A stretch of DNA of 64,000 bases from an uncultured Pelagibacteraceae bacterium (GTDB lineage Bacteria > Pseudomonadota > Alphaproteobacteria > Pelagibacterales > Pelagibacteraceae), in the NCBI GenBank assembly GCA_902612325.1, contig CACMDB010000001.1:124001-188000 (forward strand), given 5' to 3'. A program made the position numbers and the translations under genes. Positions 49,651 through 59,046 of the stretch are shown here, piece after piece (position 1 is the stretch's first letter; each line of letters opens with the position of its first letter). The notes below the pieces were generated by a model, which saw nothing but the letters and a program-made list of their open reading frames with translations, had not been told where the DNA came from and made no database searches.

Positions 49651-49671
49651 GGGCAGTTCTGTTGCCAGGTG
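49651..49671 (+). repeat. Left direct repeat flanking the protease gene
   Basis: GGGCA followed by GTTCTGTTGCCAGGTG. The last 16 bases (49656-49671) are identical to 51029-51044, and with one extra base the match extends over GGGC. The copy can fold with TGCCC at 49670-49674 into a 5-bp stem. It lies in the 161-base gap after the peroxiredoxin stop; nothing else in that gap was recognised. Confidence 0.75.
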
Positions 49672-49808
49672 CCCCAAACTATGTTTCAGTAATCCTAATA
49701 TTGCAACAATCAGCAATAATCAAATTATGTAAATTATTGAATAATTCCGACCAAATGCTGACCAAAATTCGGGTCGTCACAGGGCATAGGATTTGATAAC
49801 CTGGGTTC

Positions 49809-50936
49809 ATGAAAAGCTTATTATCATATCTTACTCTACTCTCGTTTATTTTGCTTAGTGGATGTTACACAACTGGCTCTTCTAGAGTCTCATCTATACA
49901 GCAAGCAAACCATGAAGCAGCAGTCGCAGCAGCAAAAAAAACTAATGCGTATAAAAAGAAAACAACAAAAGCTTTCGTTAGTAAAGGGACTGTTTATTGT
50001 TATAATCCCTACAAAGATCAAATTGAAACTTGGACAAATCATACTAAATGTCCTGGAAAAAGGATACAAGTTGCTGGAAAGAATTCTCCAAAACCAACTG
50101 ATGCAAAAGAAAAAGAACCCGAGAAAGTAGAGGTAGTAAAAAAACCCGATGAGAAAAAGCCTGAGAAAGTTGAACAAGCCAAAAAACCTAAAAAAGTTGA
50201 ACAACCTAAAAAGACTTCATTTGATGTTGATCCATCATTAATTACGATTGGAAGCGGCAGTGGTTTTTATATAAATAATCAAGGCTATGCATTGACAAAT
50301 AATCACGTGATCGAAATTTGTAAGCAAACAATTGCTGTGATAAATGGTGAGGAAACTTTGTTCAAAGTAATTGCCACTGATGTAACTAACGATGTTGCTG
50401 TTTTAAAAACAAATTATAAATCAAGAAATTTTATCAAGATAAATGAAGAGGGAGCAAAATTAGGTGAAGATATAATAGCTATAGGATATCCTCTTGCTGG
50501 AAAGTTGAGTGATAGCGCTAAAATAACAAGAGGAATAGTTAGTTCATTAAGTGGAATAAACAATAATATTGGACAAATTCAGATTGATGCTGCACTTCAA
50601 CCAGGCAACAGTGGTGGACCAGTTTTGAATGTGAATGGTGAACTAGTAGGTATTGCCTCGGCAGGATTAAATAAGTTGAGGATGGCAAAAGAAGATAGTT
50701 ATATTCCAGAAAATGTAAATTTCGCAGTAGCTTCAACTATTGTTAGTAGTATTTTGAAAAGTAAATCAATTAAATACACTCCAGATGGTTTTTTTAGATC
50801 CTCATATTCAAATACTGAACTTGCAGAGTTAGGTAATATTTCTACTCTGCAATTATTCTGTAGAAATACTAGACTTGCTTATAATAAATTAAAAAACAGT
50901 GATAAATACCGAACTGTGCTTTTAGATCTTGAGTAG
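49809..50936 (+). CDS. Trypsin-like serine protease lipoprotein
   Basis: A 375-residue secreted protease with a lipobox (LLSGC, Cys19) indicating membrane anchoring. Residues 57-85 hold a small two-cysteine domain (Cys64 and Cys81), then a Lys/Glu/Pro-rich linker (about 92-136) and an S1C/DegP-like trypsin domain. The triad is His166 (TNNHVIE), Asp195 (NDVAVL) and Ser268 (QPGNSGGP). There is no PDZ domain, unlike DegP. It lies between two direct repeats in what looks like an insertion between prx and rnhA. Its substrates are unknown. Confidence 0.87.
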   Translation: MKSLLSYLTLLSFILLSGCYTTGSSRVSSIQQANHEAAVAAAKKTNAYKKKTTKAFVSKGTVYCYNPYKDQIETWTNHTKCPGKRIQVAGKNSPKPTDAKEKEPEKVEVVKKPDEKKPEKVEQAKKPKKVEQPKKTSFDVDPSLITIGSGSGFYINNQGYALTNNHVIEICKQTIAVINGEETLFKVIATDVTNDVAVLKTNYKSRNFIKINEEGAKLGEDIIAIGYPLAGKLSDSAKITRGIVSSLSGINNNIGQIQIDAALQPGNSGGPVLNVNGELVGIASAGLNKLRMAKEDSYIPENVNFAVASTIVSSILKSKSIKYTPDGFFRSSYSNTELAELGNISTLQLFCRNTRLAYNKLKNSDKYRTVLLDLE

Positions 50937-51024
50937 TAAGAAATTATGCCGACCACAGGACGACCAACTCGGTTGTATTTTTCAAATAACGTTGATATTG
51001 CAAACTAAATTAACAAATGAGAGG

Positions 51025-51044
51025 GGGCGTTCTGTTGCCAGGTG
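51025..51044 (+). repeat. Right direct repeat flanking the protease gene
   Basis: GGGC followed directly by GTTCTGTTGCCAGGTG, a 16-base exact match to 49656-49671 in the same orientation, 1373 bases away. Bases 51039-51049 form a palindrome (CAGGT, G, ACCTG) two bases from the rnhA stop. The 114-base gap after the protease gene holds nothing else that I recognise. Confidence 0.75.
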
Positions 51045-51050
51045 ACCTGA

Positions 51051-51473
51051 CTACAAGTTAGCAGCATCTTTAGCGAGTAAATCTACTTCATTATTTAATT
51101 CATCATTTGAATGGGCTTTTACCCAGTTCCAACTTATTTCAAACTCATTATTTAGTAGATCTAATTCTGTCCAAAGTGCTTTATTACTTACCTCTTTTTT
51201 GTTTGCAGTTTTCCATCCATTTTTTTTCCAATTGTGTATCCACTCTGTTATTCCAGACTTTACATACTTAGAGTCTGTAAAAATTTGAACTTTGCTTCCT
51301 TTTGGAATTTTTTTAAGCGCCTCTATAGGTGCTAATAATTCCATCTGATTATTTGTCGTATCTTTTTTACTCCCTTTGAGTTCAGTTTTTTCCCCATCAT
51401 TTAATATTATTGCTGCCCAACCACCATTACCAGGATTGCCAAGACATGAACCATCGGTATAAATTTTAATCAT
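51051..51473 (-). CDS. rnhA: Ribonuclease HI
   Basis: Degrades the RNA strand of RNA/DNA hybrids. The 140-residue protein starts MIKIYTDGSCLGNPGNGGWAA (first catalytic Asp), with TTNNQMELLAPIEAL (Glu), IFTDSKYVKSGI (Asp) and a C-terminal VKAHSNDELNNEVDLLAKDAA (Asp). The start overlaps the thrB stop by one base. The ispH-thrB-rnhA order is common in alphaproteobacteria. Confidence 0.95.
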   Translation of the reverse strand: MIKIYTDGSCLGNPGNGGWAAIILNDGEKTELKGSKKDTTNNQMELLAPIEALKKIPKGSKVQIFTDSKYVKSGITEWIHNWKKNGWKTANKKEVSNKALWTELDLLNNEFEISWNWVKAHSNDELNNEVDLLAKDAANL

Positions 51474-52438
51474 TAAACTAAATAATCCCTGTAGCTTTTT
51501 AAATTATTGTGAATTATCAGTTTTTGATAATATTCTCTTGGATCTTTAATTTTTATCAAAGCAGTTTTTGGAGTATTTGTAAAGTCGTAAAGTCTTGTGA
51601 GAAAATATCTCATTGCAGCAGCACGGCATAAAATATTCAATGATTTTTTCTCAATTCCAGAGATCTTTTTAATACCCTCATATCCTCTGATTAAATTTTT
51701 AACCTTTTTTTTATTTAATTTAAATTGCGAATTTTTTTTATCGAAACAAAGAGCATTAATACATATTGCTATTTCATACATAAAATAATCATTTGCGGCA
51801 AAATAAAAATCTATAATTCCAGAGATCTTATTTTTTTTAAAAAATATATTATCTATAAAAAGATCACCATGTATTATTCCATTTGGCAATTTTTTTGGCC
51901 ATTTATTTTTAATTTCTCTAAAATTACTTTTGAGAAATTTTTCTAAATTAATGAATTTTTTTGACTTAAATTTAATGCTTTTTAATAATGGATTTAAATT
52001 TTTTATATTCATTGAGTTTTTTCTAAATAATCTTATTTTTTTTGACGAAGAGTGCATTTGAGCAACAGTTTTTCCAATATCATAACAATTCTTCAAATTA
52101 AGATTTTTTTTGTCTTTTCCATCAAGAAACGAAACAACACAAGCAACCTTATTCTTGATTTTAAATAGATATTTTCCATCACGATTTTTCAATGGTTTTG
52201 GACATCTTATCTTTAGATCATTTAGTTGATCCATTAATTTCATAAAAAAAGGTATTTCTTTTTTTTGAACTCTTTTTTCGAATATAGTTAGTATAAATTT
52301 ATTGTTTTTTGATTTTAACAAATAATTAGTATTTTCAATTCCTTGCTTTATACCTTTAAAACTTAAAAATTTTTGGTTTTCAAATTTTTTATTAATATAC
52401 GAAATGTCTTTCTTATTTATCTTTGTGTAAACAGCCAT
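51473..52438 (-). CDS. thrB: Homoserine kinase (ThrB, APH-like fold)
   Basis: Phosphorylates homoserine for threonine synthesis. The 321-residue protein is of the aminoglycoside-phosphotransferase-like ThrB type found in alphaproteobacteria, not the GHMP type. The catalytic loop is LPNGIIHGDLFIDNIFF (near residue 188) and the Mg-binding segment GIIDFYFA follows. MAVYTKINKKDI and FSFKGIKQGIENTNYL are the family start. One base separates it from ispH. Confidence 0.93.
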   Translation of the reverse strand: MAVYTKINKKDISYINKKFENQKFLSFKGIKQGIENTNYLLKSKNNKFILTIFEKRVQKKEIPFFMKLMDQLNDLKIRCPKPLKNRDGKYLFKIKNKVACVVSFLDGKDKKNLNLKNCYDIGKTVAQMHSSSKKIRLFRKNSMNIKNLNPLLKSIKFKSKKFINLEKFLKSNFREIKNKWPKKLPNGIIHGDLFIDNIFFKKNKISGIIDFYFAANDYFMYEIAICINALCFDKKNSQFKLNKKKVKNLIRGYEGIKKISGIEKKSLNILCRAAAMRYFLTRLYDFTNTPKTALIKIKDPREYYQKLIIHNNLKSYRDYLV

Positions 52439-53383
52439 TTAATTTAATTTTTTTGGAACACGAAAAACGACGTTTTCTTTTATAATTTCCACTTCTTCTA
52501 TAGTGACTGTAAATTTATTTTTCAATTCTTTAATGAAATTTTCGACAAGTATTTCAGGGGCAGACGCACCAGATGAAATTCCGATTATATTTGAATTTTC
52601 AATTAAGTTGAATGGAATTTCACTTTGTGAGTGGATCAGTATTGAGTTTTCACACCCAGATTTTTTAGCAACTTCAACAAGTCTTACTGAGTTAGATGAA
52701 TTTCGACTACCAATAACAAAAAACAGATCACACTTTTTTGCAATGTTTTTAACTGCCATTTGTCTATTAGTTGTCGCATAACAAATATCTTCTTTTGCAG
52801 GCTCTCTAATATTTGAAAATTTTTCTTTAAGTATTGATATTATTTCTTTTGTATCATCCACCGATAGAGTTGTTTGAGTAACATAGGCAATCTTTTCAAA
52901 ATTTTTTGGATCATAATTATTGGCTTCATCCTCATTTTGGATAAGATCGATAGACCCTATAGGCAGTTGTCCCATTGTTCCAATTACTTCTGGATGATTT
53001 TCATGCCCTATTAAGATTAAATGGTATCCAGCCTTATGAAGATTTTCAGCCTCTCTATGAACTTTAGAAACCAAGGGACATGTTGCATCAACATAAGTCA
53101 TATTATAATTTTTTGCATCTTGTGGAATTTTTTTTGGAACTCCATGTGCAGAAAAAATAACTGGTCTTGTTTTGTCTTCAATTTCTTCAAGCTCTTCCAC
53201 AAATATTGCACCTTTGTTCCTTAGGTCATCAACAACAAATTTATTGTGTACTATTTCATGTCTAACGTAAACTGGAGAACCATATTTTTGAATTGATTTT
53301 TCAACTATTTCAATTGCTCGTTCAACACCAGCACAAAATCCTCGCGGAGCAGATAACAATATTTTAAGTTCTTTGTTTTTCAT
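52439..53383 (-). CDS. ispH: 4-hydroxy-3-methylbut-2-enyl diphosphate reductase IspH
   Basis: Last step of the MEP pathway, yielding IPP and DMAPP with a 4Fe-4S cluster. The 314-residue protein has the three cluster cysteines in APRGFCAGVERA (Cys17), VDATCPLVSKVH and EDICYATTNRQ. Downstream of blh with a 20-base overlap, it supplies precursors for the carotenoid enzymes in the same run. Confidence 0.96.
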   Translation of the reverse strand: MKNKELKILLSAPRGFCAGVERAIEIVEKSIQKYGSPVYVRHEIVHNKFVVDDLRNKGAIFVEELEEIEDKTRPVIFSAHGVPKKIPQDAKNYNMTYVDATCPLVSKVHREAENLHKAGYHLILIGHENHPEVIGTMGQLPIGSIDLIQNEDEANNYDPKNFEKIAYVTQTTLSVDDTKEIISILKEKFSNIREPAKEDICYATTNRQMAVKNIAKKCDLFFVIGSRNSSNSVRLVEVAKKSGCENSILIHSQSEIPFNLIENSNIIGISSGASAPEILVENFIKELKNKFTVTIEEVEIIKENVVFRVPKKLN

Positions 53384-54308
53384 TTTTATCTAAAAGATAC
53401 TCAAGTAATATATGTGGAAATGTTAAAGACGCCAAACCTATAAAAATGACTTTAATAATTGAGTTATCAAAATCATATTTAAAATTGAGCAAATAAATAC
53501 CAACTAAACAAATAATAGCAGTTAATATCGTAAGTGGCATAGCCTTTTGAGTAAAAATCAATAACCCATTTTTAATATTATTGTTATCTAATTCATAAAT
53601 TAATGTGATGCTATGTCTTACAGAATGTAAAAAGCAAAAATAAGCAGTAAATGCTATTAAAGGGGAGAGATAGTAATTTAAAATCAATATAGAAAAATAA
53701 TCAAAAAAAATAGAAAAATTTCTTAAAGTAAATTTTTTAATAAACAAAATAATACTCGAAATTGAACTTAAGATTATCCCTAAATCTATTAATCTATTAT
53801 TCTCAATAAAACTTAAACTTGAGTAAAAATTTTCATTATCAATTAATAACAATTTAAATATTGCTATAGTTTCATCAAAATGAAAATATAATGGTGCCCA
53901 AATAACAAGTGATCCTTTTAGGAAATATAGTATCCCCATAAAGTGTGAGTTATAGTCATGCAAAAATTGTGTATCCTCTTTGCCAAAATGATATGAGGCA
54001 ACCAGTAAAAATATTATTAATAAGATAGAAGGAATTAAAATCCAAAGTGTTACAACCACTACAGCTATAAAGATATATGAAATATAAAATAGAGCTATAT
54101 TTTCAATTTTAAAAATCTTCAGAAGTTTACCACCTTTGACATGATCTAAAGACCCATGAGATACACCAATAATTAAAATTAAAAATAAGCAAAATATTGG
54201 TGACAATATAAAGTTACTAAATTTAAATAGTATTAAAGAAAAAATGTTACAGAATAAAAAAAAAATAAAAGAATGATTAAGATTTATTTTTTTTATATTC
54301 ATATTCAT
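53364..54308 (-). CDS. blh: Beta-carotene 15,15'-dioxygenase, Brp/Blh family
   Basis: Cleaves beta-carotene to retinal, the chromophore of microbial rhodopsins. The 314-residue membrane protein has several hydrophobic segments, with the iron-binding His positions in GVSHGSLDHVKGG (near residue 52), ASYHFGKEDTQF and FLHSVRHSITLIY. Next to crtY it completes a retinal pathway. No rhodopsin gene is in the window, so its use by proteorhodopsin is inferred. Confidence 0.9.
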   Translation of the reverse strand: MNMNIKKINLNHSFIFFLFCNIFSLILFKFSNFILSPIFCLFLILIIGVSHGSLDHVKGGKLLKIFKIENIALFYISYIFIAVVVVTLWILIPSILLIIFLLVASYHFGKEDTQFLHDYNSHFMGILYFLKGSLVIWAPLYFHFDETIAIFKLLLIDNENFYSSLSFIENNRLIDLGIILSSISSIILFIKKFTLRNFSIFFDYFSILILNYYLSPLIAFTAYFCFLHSVRHSITLIYELDNNNIKNGLLIFTQKAMPLTILTAIICLVGIYLLNFKYDFDNSIIKVIFIGLASLTFPHILLEYLLDKNEKQRT

Positions 54309-54314
54309 TTAGGT

Positions 54315-55385
54315 TTAATAAAATAAAGCTTTGATAAAAATCCATTTTGGCATTTTTAAAATTATAGTCAAATCCTCAAGAAAATTACTCTTATTGGAAA
54401 GAAATTTGATAATTGTTTTAGGTGAACTTTGAAACATTTTAAAAAAAATTTCCGACATTTTTTTTGGATGTTTTTCAAGAACACGTAAAAAAATTTCATC
54501 CAAAAATTGATACTTTTTACTGATTTCAAATTTTTTAGTACTATGAATATTTTCAATATTTTTTCTTATAAATTTACTATGTTCTTGTATATTCAAAAAG
54601 GTATATCCTGTACTTAATCTTGTCATACCACCAGCAGTTCCAATATTAATTTTATTTTTTTCATTTTGAAATGATGGGTAAAAAAGTGGAATTGCACCTA
54701 TCTCTTTATACGTAATTTTATAATTTTTTAAATTTAATTTCTGTTCGATATATTCTTTAATTTGTTGATCATAATCTTTTTGAGAGTCATCGTTCATTCT
54801 TGAAAGCCAAGTACTCTCAATCAATGCCTTTTTTTTTGAGAATGGAAGTGTGTAAAAAAAATGGACACTTTCCCTTTGATCACAATCAAAATCCATAAGA
54901 TTAAAAATGTTTTCATCGAAATAATTATTCTCTGTCTCTATTTCAACTCCACAAAAGTGTTGCCATAAATTTCTAAAGTCTTTTTTGATAGTAGGAACAC
55001 TATTGAATATAAATGAATTTTTGATGTTGATGTCTTTCAGTTCCTTTAAAAAAAAGATATTTTTATTTTTCTTTAGTGATTTATTTATTTTCTCATAAAA
55101 CAAACCACTATCGATGCTTTGATATGGATAATTTTCACATTCAAGAAAATTCGTTTTATTAGGTGCATTAACTGAAAAATTTTTCCAATCTTTTATGACA
55201 CAATCATCAAAATTATGCTCAGATACTCTCCAAAAAGACCAGGTCTTATCTCTTTTATATTCATCTCGAGGTTCGATAATTGCCAAGGTTTTATTTTCTA
55301 ATTTATTATGGATCTCTAATTCATAAGCTAGAGATAAACCAGCACAACCACCCCCAATAATTATGTAATCAAATTCTTTCATCAA
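54315..55385 (-). CDS. crtY: Lycopene beta-cyclase CrtY
   Basis: Forms the rings of beta-carotene. The 356-residue flavoprotein begins MMKEFDYIIIGGGCAGLSLAYEL, a dinucleotide-binding loop, with DKTWSFWRVSEHNFD and the LIESTWLSRM and GTAGGMTRLSTGYTFLNIQ segments typical of CrtY-type cyclases. It is slightly shorter than most relatives. It overlaps crtB by 17 bases and is followed after 6 bases by blh. Confidence 0.92.
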   Translation of the reverse strand: MMKEFDYIIIGGGCAGLSLAYELEIHNKLENKTLAIIEPRDEYKRDKTWSFWRVSEHNFDDCVIKDWKNFSVNAPNKTNFLECENYPYQSIDSGLFYEKINKSLKKNKNIFFLKELKDINIKNSFIFNSVPTIKKDFRNLWQHFCGVEIETENNYFDENIFNLMDFDCDQRESVHFFYTLPFSKKKALIESTWLSRMNDDSQKDYDQQIKEYIEQKLNLKNYKITYKEIGAIPLFYPSFQNEKNKINIGTAGGMTRLSTGYTFLNIQEHSKFIRKNIENIHSTKKFEISKKYQFLDEIFLRVLEKHPKKMSEIFFKMFQSSPKTIIKFLSNKSNFLEDLTIILKMPKWIFIKALFY

Positions 55386-56220
55386 GATTAATTTCTTTAT
55401 TAATTAATAAATGATCATGCTCGATTTGGTCATCATTTTTATTTAATAAAGAAAGTATAATTAGATCATAAATTGATAAAATCGTCTCTAGAACTTTTTC
55501 AAAGTTTGAAACATAAATTTTTCCAGATTTACTATAATTTTCAAAGGTTTTCTTTTTCAAAATTTTATATCCTATTTTTCTGTATATTCGTCTAGCAACC
55601 AAGATACTAAATCTAAAGCTTAGTGGAATTTCTCTTATGGAATAAAATGAATTTTCATAAAATGTATCTGCAAGTTCAATAGTTGAATTAATTTCCTCAA
55701 AATTTCCATTTATATAAGATCTATTTTTTTTTGAGTCCTCAATAACATCTCTGGATATATTGGTGAGTTGCATTGCTATACCAAGATCGATTGCAGATTT
55801 AAGAGATTGTTTTTTGCTCACATTTAAAATTTTTGCCATCATCAGCCCGACTGTTCCAGCTACTCTATAACAATAGATTAAAAGATCTTTTCTAGTATCT
55901 ATTTTTACATTTTGTTTTATGTCCGACTCTATCCCGTCAAATAAATCATAAATTATCTCCAGAGAAATATTGAATTCATTAATAATATTCCACATATTTT
56001 GAATAACAGGATTCTCAAAATTTTTTTGTTTAAAATCACTTACAAATTTTTGGAATTTTATTTTTTTTATTTCTATTTCATCTTCGTCATCTGCGATATT
56101 GTCTACAACTCTACAAAAATCGTATAAATAAGAACAATTTTTATAGGTTTTTTTTGGTAAAAAAAAACCAGCCCAATTAAATGATTTTGCGTAAATAGAT
56201 AAGTAATTTTTAGAGGACAT
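55369..56220 (-). CDS. crtB: Phytoene synthase CrtB
   Basis: Condenses two geranylgeranyl diphosphates to phytoene. The 283-residue protein has the first Asp-rich motif in FCRVVDNIADDEDE (near residue 39), and the second in LTNISRDVIEDSKKNR (near 160), with YCYRVAGTVGLMMAKI in between. It overlaps the crtI stop by one base. No geranylgeranyl diphosphate synthase is present in the window. Confidence 0.93.
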   Translation of the reverse strand: MSSKNYLSIYAKSFNWAGFFLPKKTYKNCSYLYDFCRVVDNIADDEDEIEIKKIKFQKFVSDFKQKNFENPVIQNMWNIINEFNISLEIIYDLFDGIESDIKQNVKIDTRKDLLIYCYRVAGTVGLMMAKILNVSKKQSLKSAIDLGIAMQLTNISRDVIEDSKKNRSYINGNFEEINSTIELADTFYENSFYSIREIPLSFRFSILVARRIYRKIGYKILKKKTFENYSKSGKIYVSNFEKVLETILSIYDLIILSLLNKNDDQIEHDHLLINKEINLDERI

Positions 56221-57683
56221 TATAAAATTTTATCTAAAACCTTTGCTGAGGAAAGTACTCCAGGTACACCTGCCCCAGGATGAGTTCCCGCACCAACAAA
56301 ATATAGATTGTTATAAATTTCAGATTTATTATGAAATCTAAAGTAAGCAGATTGTGAGAATTTTGGTTGTATAGAAAAACCAGAACCATATTTTGTATTG
56401 AGATCTTTTTCAAAATAGTCAGGTGTCAAATAAAAATCTTCAACAATATTTTCTTTTAAGTTTGGCATTAAGTCTTTTTCCATTTTCTCTACTACTAAAT
56501 TTTTCATTTTTTCACCCTCTAACGACCAATCAATTTTTGATTGGTTATTGGGAACAGGAACTAGAACATAGAAACAATCATGTCCATCTGGTGCCATGGA
56601 TTTATCAGTGGCAGTGGGTCTATGTAGATAATAACTAATATCGTTATTTAATTTTTTATGATTAAAAATGTCATCAAGGTGCTCTTTATATTTATTGCCA
56701 AATTTAATGGTGTGATGTTCAACATTATCGTAGATTTTTTTGGTTCCAAAATAATAAACAAATAAACCCATTGAATATTCCATTCTATTTTTTTTCCACT
56801 TAAACATAAAAGAATCATTACTCTGGCCATTTAACATTTTTTCATAAACACCCGGTGGATCTGCGTTACAAACAACTTTGTTTGCGCTTATTTTTTTTGA
56901 ATTGTCTAATTGGACACCTGTAATCTCATTTTGGTTTGAAATTATTTGAGTTACCTCAGAACCTTTTATTACTGTGATACCTTCTTCATTCATTAATTTT
57001 TCAAAACCACTTATGATATTTCCTGTTCCACCGATAGAATAGTGAATGCCCCATTTTTTTTCTAAGTATAAAATCAATCCATATATTGAAGTTGTGGTAA
57101 ATGGATTTCCACCAACTAAAAGAGGATGCATACTCAACATTCTTCTTAATTTTTCATTTTTAATATAAGATGATACTAGTGAATATACTGACTTATAGCT
57201 TTTGAGTTTGAGTAATGCGGGTAATTGTTTCATCATCACTGAAGGCTTGTCAAAGGGTACATCAGCTAGTTCTGTAAAACCTTTATCAAAAATTTTTTTG
57301 GTAAAATTAACAAGTTTTTCATATCCTTGAGCATCCTCTTTATTAATAAGCTCAATCTGTCTTTTCATTTCATTTTCGTCACCAGAGTAATTGAACTTTG
57401 ATTTATCCTCAAAAATAAATTGGTACCAAACTTTAAGAGGTGTTAATTTAATATAATCATTTGGATTTTTTTTAAATAATTCAAATAATTCATTAATTAA
57501 ATATGGAGCTGTAATTACTGTTGGACCACCATCATAAATGAACCCATTCTTTTTAAAAACTCTTGCTCTACCACCTAGGTCTTTGTGTTTTTCAATTAAT
57601 GTAACATTGTGACCCTTAGCTTTAAGGCGAAGAGCAGCTGCTATACCACCAAAACCAGAACCTATAACTACAGAATTCATCAT
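56220..57683 (-). CDS. crtI: Phytoene desaturase CrtI
   Basis: Converts phytoene to lycopene. The 487-residue FAD enzyme begins with VVIGSGFGGIAAALRLKAKGHNVTLIEKH, has DGGPTVITAPYLINELF, and ends with YFVGAGTHPGAGVPGVLSSAKV, the CrtI signature. It is the first gene of the crt cluster and lies 37 bases after the stop of atpF on the same strand. No strong terminator was seen in that gap, so read-through is possible. Confidence 0.95.
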   Translation of the reverse strand: MMNSVVIGSGFGGIAAALRLKAKGHNVTLIEKHKDLGGRARVFKKNGFIYDGGPTVITAPYLINELFELFKKNPNDYIKLTPLKVWYQFIFEDKSKFNYSGDENEMKRQIELINKEDAQGYEKLVNFTKKIFDKGFTELADVPFDKPSVMMKQLPALLKLKSYKSVYSLVSSYIKNEKLRRMLSMHPLLVGGNPFTTTSIYGLILYLEKKWGIHYSIGGTGNIISGFEKLMNEEGITVIKGSEVTQIISNQNEITGVQLDNSKKISANKVVCNADPPGVYEKMLNGQSNDSFMFKWKKNRMEYSMGLFVYYFGTKKIYDNVEHHTIKFGNKYKEHLDDIFNHKKLNNDISYYLHRPTATDKSMAPDGHDCFYVLVPVPNNQSKIDWSLEGEKMKNLVVEKMEKDLMPNLKENIVEDFYLTPDYFEKDLNTKYGSGFSIQPKFSQSAYFRFHNKSEIYNNLYFVGAGTHPGAGVPGVLSSAKVLDKIL

Positions 57684-57720
57684 GATAACTTATATTTTTT
57701 TGGATAAATTGTAAAAAGTA

Positions 57721-58218
57721 TTATGAGTTAATTTTTTTTAACTCTTCTTTAGTTTCTTCTAAATTTTTCTGAAACAGTGTATCAAGTTTAGATTTATCAA
57801 CTGAGGTTGTTATTATTTTTTTTACAGAGTCTATAGCTATTTTAACAGATGCATCTTTAATCTCTTTAATTGCTACCTCTCTCATTTGATTAATTTTATT
57901 TTTAGCCAAATTTTTCTTAATTTCTGAAGATTTATGAAATTTGTCATTAAGCTCAATGATTAATTTATCAGCATCTTTCTTTGCTTGATCAAGTATTTCC
58001 TTACTTTCAGATTGTGCTGTGTCTAATTTTTTCTGAGCATTATCTAATAATATCTTTGCTTCACTTCTCAGTTTCTCACTTTCATCAATCTCATTTTTTA
58101 TGTCTGAGATTAATTTATTAAGAATAGTATTAATTTTTTGAGGTACTTTTAAATATATCAGACCCCCAAAAAATATTACAAAAGAAACTGCAACCCAAAA
58201 AGTTGAATCAATGACCAT
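57721..58218 (-). CDS. atpF: ATP synthase F0 subunit b
   Basis: A 165-residue peripheral stalk subunit. A single N-terminal transmembrane segment (about 7-24) is followed by a long coiled coil rich in K, D and E (28-120). It is the second of the two b-type subunits found in alphaproteobacteria. It overlaps the b' gene by 11 bases. Confidence 0.9.
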   Translation of the reverse strand: MVIDSTFWVAVSFVIFFGGLIYLKVPQKINTILNKLISDIKNEIDESEKLRSEAKILLDNAQKKLDTAQSESKEILDQAKKDADKLIIELNDKFHKSSEIKKNLAKNKINQMREVAIKEIKDASVKIAIDSVKKIITTSVDKSKLDTLFQKNLEETKEELKKINS

Positions 58219-58798
58219 AATATTTATCTCCGTTTTTTTTCACTAGATCATCAACAATCGCAGAGATACTACTATTATTAACTTCTGCCCCGATTAATTT
58301 TTTTAGAATTTCAGTAGATGTTACAACTGCAATTTTATTAATTTTTTCTGGAGCACTTTGTCTTAAAGTATCTATTTCTACTTCAGCTTTTTTAATTTCA
58401 TCATCAATTTGTTTATCTAAAGTCTCTTTTTTAGAATTAATATTTTTGATTACTTTTTCTCTAGCATCTTTAAAAATATTTTTTGCTTCAATTTTACTTT
58501 TAAGAATAATCCCATCAAATTCTTTAAGTTTAGCTTCACTACTTTCTCTTTGTTTTTCAGCTGCCTCAATATTTTCTTGGATTTGTGATTTTCTTAATTC
58601 TAAGTTTGCACTTATTTTGGGCAGTATAAGTTTAGATAAAACAATATACAACACTCCAAAAGTTAGTACGAGCCAGAAAATTTGTGAAATCCAAAACTCT
58701 GGATCTAATTGAGGCATTCCTCCACTCTCCGCTGCAAAAATCTTTTTTGTAAAAAAGAAATTAGTAATTAATGAATATAAAAATATTTTTTTAAACAT
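58208..58798 (-). CDS. atpG: ATP synthase F0 subunit b'
   Basis: A 196-residue stalk subunit. It has an N-terminal hydrophobic start (residues 1-22, possibly a signal sequence), then PQLDPEFWISQIFWLVLTFGVLYIV, the family's membrane helix, and a coiled coil extending to the C-terminus. The LDPEFWISQIFWL block is typical of b'. Between atpE and atpF in the F0 run. Confidence 0.9.
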   Translation of the reverse strand: MFKKIFLYSLITNFFFTKKIFAAESGGMPQLDPEFWISQIFWLVLTFGVLYIVLSKLILPKISANLELRKSQIQENIEAAEKQRESSEAKLKEFDGIILKSKIEAKNIFKDAREKVIKNINSKKETLDKQIDDEIKKAEVEIDTLRQSAPEKINKIAVVTSTEILKKLIGAEVNNSSISAIVDDLVKKNGDKYYGH

Positions 58799-58801
58799 TA
58801 A

Positions 58802-59029
58802 TTAAAACGCGAAAAGAATTATCAATGCAACAACTAATCCAAATAATCCTGTTGCTTCTGCAAGAGCAAATCCTAAAAGCAAATTAGGAAATTGTTTTTG
58901 GGCTGCAGATGGATTTCTCATTGCACCAGATAAATAATTTCCAAAAATTATTCCGATACCTACTCCAGCTCCAGCTAAAGCTATTGCTGCAAGTCCTGCT
59001 CCAATCATTTTTGCTGCTTCTAATTCCAT
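58802..59029 (-). CDS. atpE: ATP synthase F0 subunit c
   Basis: Proteolipid of the rotor ring. The 75-residue protein has two helices (about 10-34 and 50-74), a polar loop (RNPSAAQKQFPN) and the proton-binding Glu58 in ALAEATGLFG. The sequence around Glu58 lacks the set of residues that would suggest Na+ binding. A strong GGAGGA ribosome binding site lies upstream, as expected for a protein needed in many copies. Confidence 0.96.
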   Translation of the reverse strand: MELEAAKMIGAGLAAIALAGAGVGIGIIFGNYLSGAMRNPSAAQKQFPNLLLGFALAEATGLFGLVVALIILFAF

Positions 59030-59046
59030 TATATCCTCCTTATAAG

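Noticed and set aside
49890..50204. Antisense Phe-rich frame over the protease linker
   Set aside because: It is the antisense of the Lys/Glu-rich linker of the protease; its composition is explained by that coding strand.
50946..50955. Second, weaker repeat pair (ATGCYGACCA at 49755 and 50946)
   Set aside because: The 10-base match with one difference is not beyond chance in 1.4 kb; it may belong to the same insertion event but I do not claim it.
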